The position numbers and the translations under genes were made by a program. The notes below the pieces were generated by a model, which was not told the origin of the DNA, did no database searches, and saw nothing but the letters and a program-made list of their open reading frames with translations. Below are positions 60,862 through 64,000 of a stretch of DNA of 64,000 bases, piece after piece. Positions within the stretch are counted from its first letter, which is position 1. Each line of letters begins with the position of its first letter. Source of the DNA: an uncultured Dermabacter sp. (GTDB lineage Bacteria; Actinomycetota; Actinomycetes; Actinomycetales; Dermabacteraceae); contig CAMXWV010000001.1 in NCBI GenBank assembly GCA_947252755.1, forward strand, positions 124,001 to 188,000. The letters run 5' to 3'.

Positions 60862-63552
60862 ATGAGTGTTGACGCAGAAGCGAAGCGGATTGTCCTTATC
60901 GACGGCCATGCCATGGCATACCGGGCATTCTTCGCCCTGCCGGCAGAGAGCTTCCGCAACGGGCAGGGTCAGGCCACCAACGCGGTGTACGGCTTCGCCC
61001 GCATGATCTTCAACGTCATCAAACTGGAACAGCCCACCCATATGGCCGTGGCGTTCGATCTGTCTGGCGGAAGCTTTCGGGACCGCATGTACGAGGAGTA
61101 CAAGGGCGGCCGAGAAGCGATGCCTGATGATCTGCGCGGCCAGTTCGCACTGATCCAGACCATGCTCGACGCGTTCGGCATCTCCTGGTACACCGTGGAG
61201 GATTACGAAGCAGATGACATCGTGGCGACCATCGCCACCATCGCAGAACACGAAGGCGTGCAGCCGCTGCTGCTCACCAGCGATCGTGATGCCATCCAAC
61301 TGGTCAGCGGCTCCACCACACTGTTGCAGCCGGTGAAAGGCGTCACGGAGCTGCGCCGTATGACCCCCGCGGCAGTGGAGGAGAAGTACCTGGTGCCGCC
61401 GCACCTCTACCCTGATCTTGCAGCACTCGTCGGCGAGAGCGCTGACAACCTCCCAGGCGTGCCCGGGGTGGGCCCGAAGACTGCAGCGAAATGGATCGGA
61501 CTCTACGGCGATCTCCAGGGAATCCTTGACCACGCGGAAGAGATCCCCGGCAAAGCGGGTCAGAGCCTGCGGGACAATATCGACGCTGTTACGCGCAACC
61601 GCGCGATGAATGAAGCCGTTCGTGACCTGGACCTGCCCACGGACTTCAGCGCCTACTCCCTGGGTCGCGGCGACCTCCTTGCCATCAATGCTCGATTCGA
61701 TGAGCTCTCCTTCGGTCCGGCGATCCGCCGGGATGTGCCGCAGGAGCTGCTGAGCGCTGACTCCGCGCCCGCAGACCAGGTGATCGTGGCGAACCCCGAG
61801 CTGCCGGTGATCCACCCTGAGCCCGGTGAGCTGAACGCTGTGCTCGGCCGGCACGCGCCGACCGGCGGGGTGGTCTTTGCCGACGGTGACTGGCAGCACG
61901 GCCGTGCGCGTCTGCAGCGGATCGTCCTGTCCACAGACACCGCCTCGATCGTGGTGGATCCGGCCGCGCTGAGCGGAGAGGATCGCGGGGCCCTGGAGAG
62001 ATGGATGCGCAACTCGGCGATTCCGAAGCGCGCCTTCAGCACCAAGCTGACCAGCCACATGCTGAGGGGGGAGGACTTCCGAGTGCGCGGCTGGGAGTTC
62101 GATGTGTCCCTCGCAGAGTTCCTGTGCCGCCCCGACCAGCGGCCCACCGATGTGGCAGGCCTGGCGCTGCGCCATCTGCAGGAGGACCTCAGCGAAGCGC
62201 GCGGCAGCAGCGCCCAGCAGCAGCTTGAGCTGGAGGAGGAGAAGGACGGGCGGCAGATCGCGGAGGCGAGCGCAGTGCGCCGCATGGTTCCGATGCTGCG
62301 CGATGACCTGGAGCGTCACAGTGCTGCTGACCTTTTCCGCCGCATGGAGCTGCCCCTTGCCGGAGTGCTGGAGCGGATGGAAGCGACCGGCATCGCCGTG
62401 GACCGCGCACGGCTGGACGAGCTTGACGCACAGCACGTGCAGCAGCAGGCTCAGGTTGCTGAGGAGGCATTCAGCCACATCGGCGGAGAGCAGATCAATC
62501 TGGCCTCCCCCAAACAGCTGCAGACAGTCCTGTTCGACCGCCTGGGCATGCCGCCCACTCGCAAGACCAAGACCGGCTACTCCACCGATGCGGAGTCCCT
62601 GACGATGCTGTTCGCACAGACCGAGCATCCGTTCCTTGAGGCGCTGCTCAAACACCGTGATGTGACGAAGCTGCGCCAGATCATCGACACGCTCCGCAAA
62701 GCCGTCACCGATGAAGGCCGCATTCACACCACCTTCAGCCAGAACGTGGCTGCAACCGGCAGGCTCGCCTCCGCGAACCCGAACCTGCAGAACATCCCGG
62801 CGCGGACGGAGGCTGGACGGCAGATCCGGTCGGCCTTCACCTGCTCCGATGGGTTCGAGACGCTGTTGACTGCGGACTATTCTCAGATCGAGATGCGGAT
62901 CATGGCGCATCTGTCGGAGGATGCGGGACTGATCCATGCGTTCAACTCCGGAGAGGACCTCCACAGCTACGTGGCCTCCCAAGTGTTCGGTGTGGACGCG
63001 GATGACGTCAGCACTGAGATGCGCTCCAAGACGAAAGCGGTCAGCTACGGCCTTGCATATGGTCTCTCAGCATTCGGCCTCTCCCGTCAGCTGGGCATTC
63101 CCCAGGCAGAGGCGACCACTCTGCGCAATCAGTATTTCGAGCGCTTCGGCGGCGTGCGGGACTTCCTGCACCGATGCGTGGAGGAGGCGCGTGAGAGCGG
63201 TTACACGGAGACGATTCTGGGCAGGCGCCGCTATCTGCCGGACCTGCAGAGCGATAATCGCCAGCGACGGGAGAACGCGGAGCGCGTAGCGCTGAACTCG
63301 CCGATCCAGGGCAGTGCAGCGGACATCATCAAACTGGCGATGCTGCGCGTGGATGAGGCGCTGCGCCGAGCGGACCTGACCAGTCGCCTGCTGCTTCAGG
63401 TGCATGACGAGCTGGTGCTCGACGTTGCACCGGGGGAGCTGGAGCAGGTGACAGAGATTGTGCGAGAGGGAATGGAGGGAGCCTATGAGCTGTCCGTTCC
63501 GATCAGCGTCTCTCCGGGGGTGGGCCGCACCTGGCTTGAGGCAGCTCACTGA
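60862..63552 (+). CDS. polA: DNA polymerase I
   Basis: 896 aa. N-terminal 5'-3' exonuclease (about 8-300: VLIDGHAMAYRAFFAL, KGGREAMPDDLRGQ, DDIVATIAT, GVPGVGPKTAAKW). Middle domain lacks the Asp/Glu metal ligands of the proofreading exonuclease (FADGDWQHGRAR in the place of E. coli FDTET). Polymerase domain: DYSQIEMRIMAHLSED, RSKTKAVSYGLAYG, LLQVHDELVLD. Start ATG 60862 chosen over the open frame from 60805. Replication and repair; proofreading inactive by inference. Confidence 0.95.
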   Translation: MSVDAEAKRIVLIDGHAMAYRAFFALPAESFRNGQGQATNAVYGFARMIFNVIKLEQPTHMAVAFDLSGGSFRDRMYEEYKGGREAMPDDLRGQFALIQTMLDAFGISWYTVEDYEADDIVATIATIAEHEGVQPLLLTSDRDAIQLVSGSTTLLQPVKGVTELRRMTPAAVEEKYLVPPHLYPDLAALVGESADNLPGVPGVGPKTAAKWIGLYGDLQGILDHAEEIPGKAGQSLRDNIDAVTRNRAMNEAVRDLDLPTDFSAYSLGRGDLLAINARFDELSFGPAIRRDVPQELLSADSAPADQVIVANPELPVIHPEPGELNAVLGRHAPTGGVVFADGDWQHGRARLQRIVLSTDTASIVVDPAALSGEDRGALERWMRNSAIPKRAFSTKLTSHMLRGEDFRVRGWEFDVSLAEFLCRPDQRPTDVAGLALRHLQEDLSEARGSSAQQQLELEEEKDGRQIAEASAVRRMVPMLRDDLERHSAADLFRRMELPLAGVLERMEATGIAVDRARLDELDAQHVQQQAQVAEEAFSHIGGEQINLASPKQLQTVLFDRLGMPPTRKTKTGYSTDAESLTMLFAQTEHPFLEALLKHRDVTKLRQIIDTLRKAVTDEGRIHTTFSQNVAATGRLASANPNLQNIPARTEAGRQIRSAFTCSDGFETLLTADYSQIEMRIMAHLSEDAGLIHAFNSGEDLHSYVASQVFGVDADDVSTEMRSKTKAVSYGLAYGLSAFGLSRQLGIPQAEATTLRNQYFERFGGVRDFLHRCVEEARESGYTETILGRRRYLPDLQSDNRQRRENAERVALNSPIQGSAADIIKLAMLRVDEALRRADLTSRLLLQVHDELVLDVAPGELEQVTEIVREGMEGAYELSVPISVSPGVGRTWLEAAH

Positions 63553-63620
63553 GCACCTCACGCTGCATCGTGAGTTTCATCACGCTGGGGGCGCTGGGGC
63601 CGACCTGTTCTGTCAATCCT

Positions 63621-63650
63621 TTGACCGGGGTTGCTGGGCGCCGGTAACCT
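63621..63650 (+). promoter_or_regulatory. rpsA promoter
   Basis: TTGACC (63621-63626), 18 bp, TAACCT (63645-63650). The start of rpsA is 113 bp downstream, giving a leader of about 105 nt. The polA-rpsA spacer has no other feature that I see. Confidence 0.65.
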
Positions 63651-63762
63651 GAAGGGCGTGTATCGCCACTCTCGCGCGAGTGCGCCTGCAGGGCAACTCG
63701 GCGGCGACGCGCACCATCCTTATTCGAATCTATTTCAGTGTCCGTACGGAGTCTCTGTCTAT

Positions 63763-64000
63763 ATGACCACCAACACCGCCCCTCAGATCGCTATCAATGA
63801 CATTGGCAGCGAAGAGGAACTGCTCGCAGCAATCGATGAAACCATCAAGTACTTCAACGATGGTGACATCGTCGAGGGCACCGTCGTCAAGGTCGACCGC
63901 GACGAGGTCCTGCTTGACATCGGATACAAGACCGAGGGTGTCATCCCCTCGCGTGAACTGTCCATCAAGCATGACGTCGACCCCGATGAGGTCGTTGAGG
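63763..64000 (+). CDS. rpsA: 30S ribosomal protein S1, 5' part only
   Basis: First 79 codons; the gene continues beyond the right edge. MTTNTAPQIAINDIGSEEEL leads into the first S1 domain: GDIVEGTVVKVDRDEVLLDIGYKTEGVIPSREL, a hallmark of bacterial S1. Follows polA, as in many actinobacteria. Directs mRNA binding by the 30S subunit. The long leader could host autoregulation. Confidence 0.95.
   Translation, partial: MTTNTAPQIAINDIGSEEELLAAIDETIKYFNDGDIVEGTVVKVDRDEVLLDIGYKTEGVIPSRELSIKHDVDPDEVVE

Noticed and set aside
60751..62982. 743-codon open frame antisense to polA
   Set aside because: polA motifs are continuous on the plus strand; the antisense frame has no family resemblance.

Overview
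The window is about 64 kb of uninterrupted, GC-rich (clearly above 60 %) chromosomal DNA from an actinobacterium. Lineage markers visible in the sequence are the divisome protein SepH, actinobacterial integration host factor (mIHF), the ANTAR-type regulator PdtaR, DUF3093/DUF3159/DUF3710/DUF4193/DUF5998 proteins, an Xi-class glutathione S-transferase of the kind linked to mycothiol, and a suf operon led by SufR with a Rieske protein between sufD and sufC. A parE/parC topoisomerase IV pair and the gene order favour Micrococcales; I cannot name a genus. There is no prophage, insertion sequence, CRISPR array or rRNA. Almost every base is coding or short regulatory spacer; the longest gene-free stretch is about 270 bp (11079-11349).

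Layout. (1) 1-8071: 3' end of parE translationally coupled to hisF and a membrane-anchored metallophosphoesterase, convergent parC, then a GNAT/acyl-CoA-synthetase fusion. (2) 8091-19264: the core block DUF5998 - phosphodiesterase - sepH - DUF4193 - DUF3093 - dut - DUF3710 - OB-fold - DUF3159 - two TrkA proteins - KimA-like K+ transporter - TRAM/TrmA RNA methyltransferase, much of which is also collinear around dut in mycobacteria. (3) 19328-26047: acnA behind a perfect 18-bp palindrome, dxs, map, ctaA. (4) 26096-34057: ABC exporter and Xi-GST divergent from sufR-sufB-sufD-Rieske-sufC-sufT, closed by a 16-bp-stem terminator. (5) 34106-36970: ald and an ABC-F ATPase.

(6) 37082-46876: efp-nusB followed by the complete pyrimidine operon pyrR-pyrB-pyrC-(membrane protein)-carA-carB-pyrF, controlled by a PyrR-binding hairpin that overlaps the pyrR ribosome binding site. 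(7) 47017-50900: mihF-gmk-rpoZ-coaBC-metK. (8) 50897-57809: hisI-trpE-two small membrane proteins-trpC-trpB-trpA-lgt. (9) 57930-64000: pyk, tRNA-Leu(CAA), pdtaR, a hotdog thioesterase, polA and the start of rpsA.

How it works together: the window is housekeeping metabolism (pyrimidine, tryptophan, histidine, CoA, SAM, isoprenoid, Fe-S, TCA) plus DNA topology, repair and translation factors. Genes are packed into operons with 1-14 bp start/stop overlaps. Seven or more transcription units show a -10 hexamer of the form TAGACT, TAGGCT, TAGGAT or TAAGCT exactly 6-7 bp before the start codon and no ribosome binding site, so leaderless translation is widespread. I did not find a clearly new multi-gene system. 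The most interesting signals are the acnA palindrome, the leaderless promoter class, the potassium module with its 16-bp palindromic divergent promoter, the PyrR RNA element, the palindrome between tRNA-Leu and pdtaR, and the conserved unknown proteins inside the pyr and trp operons.
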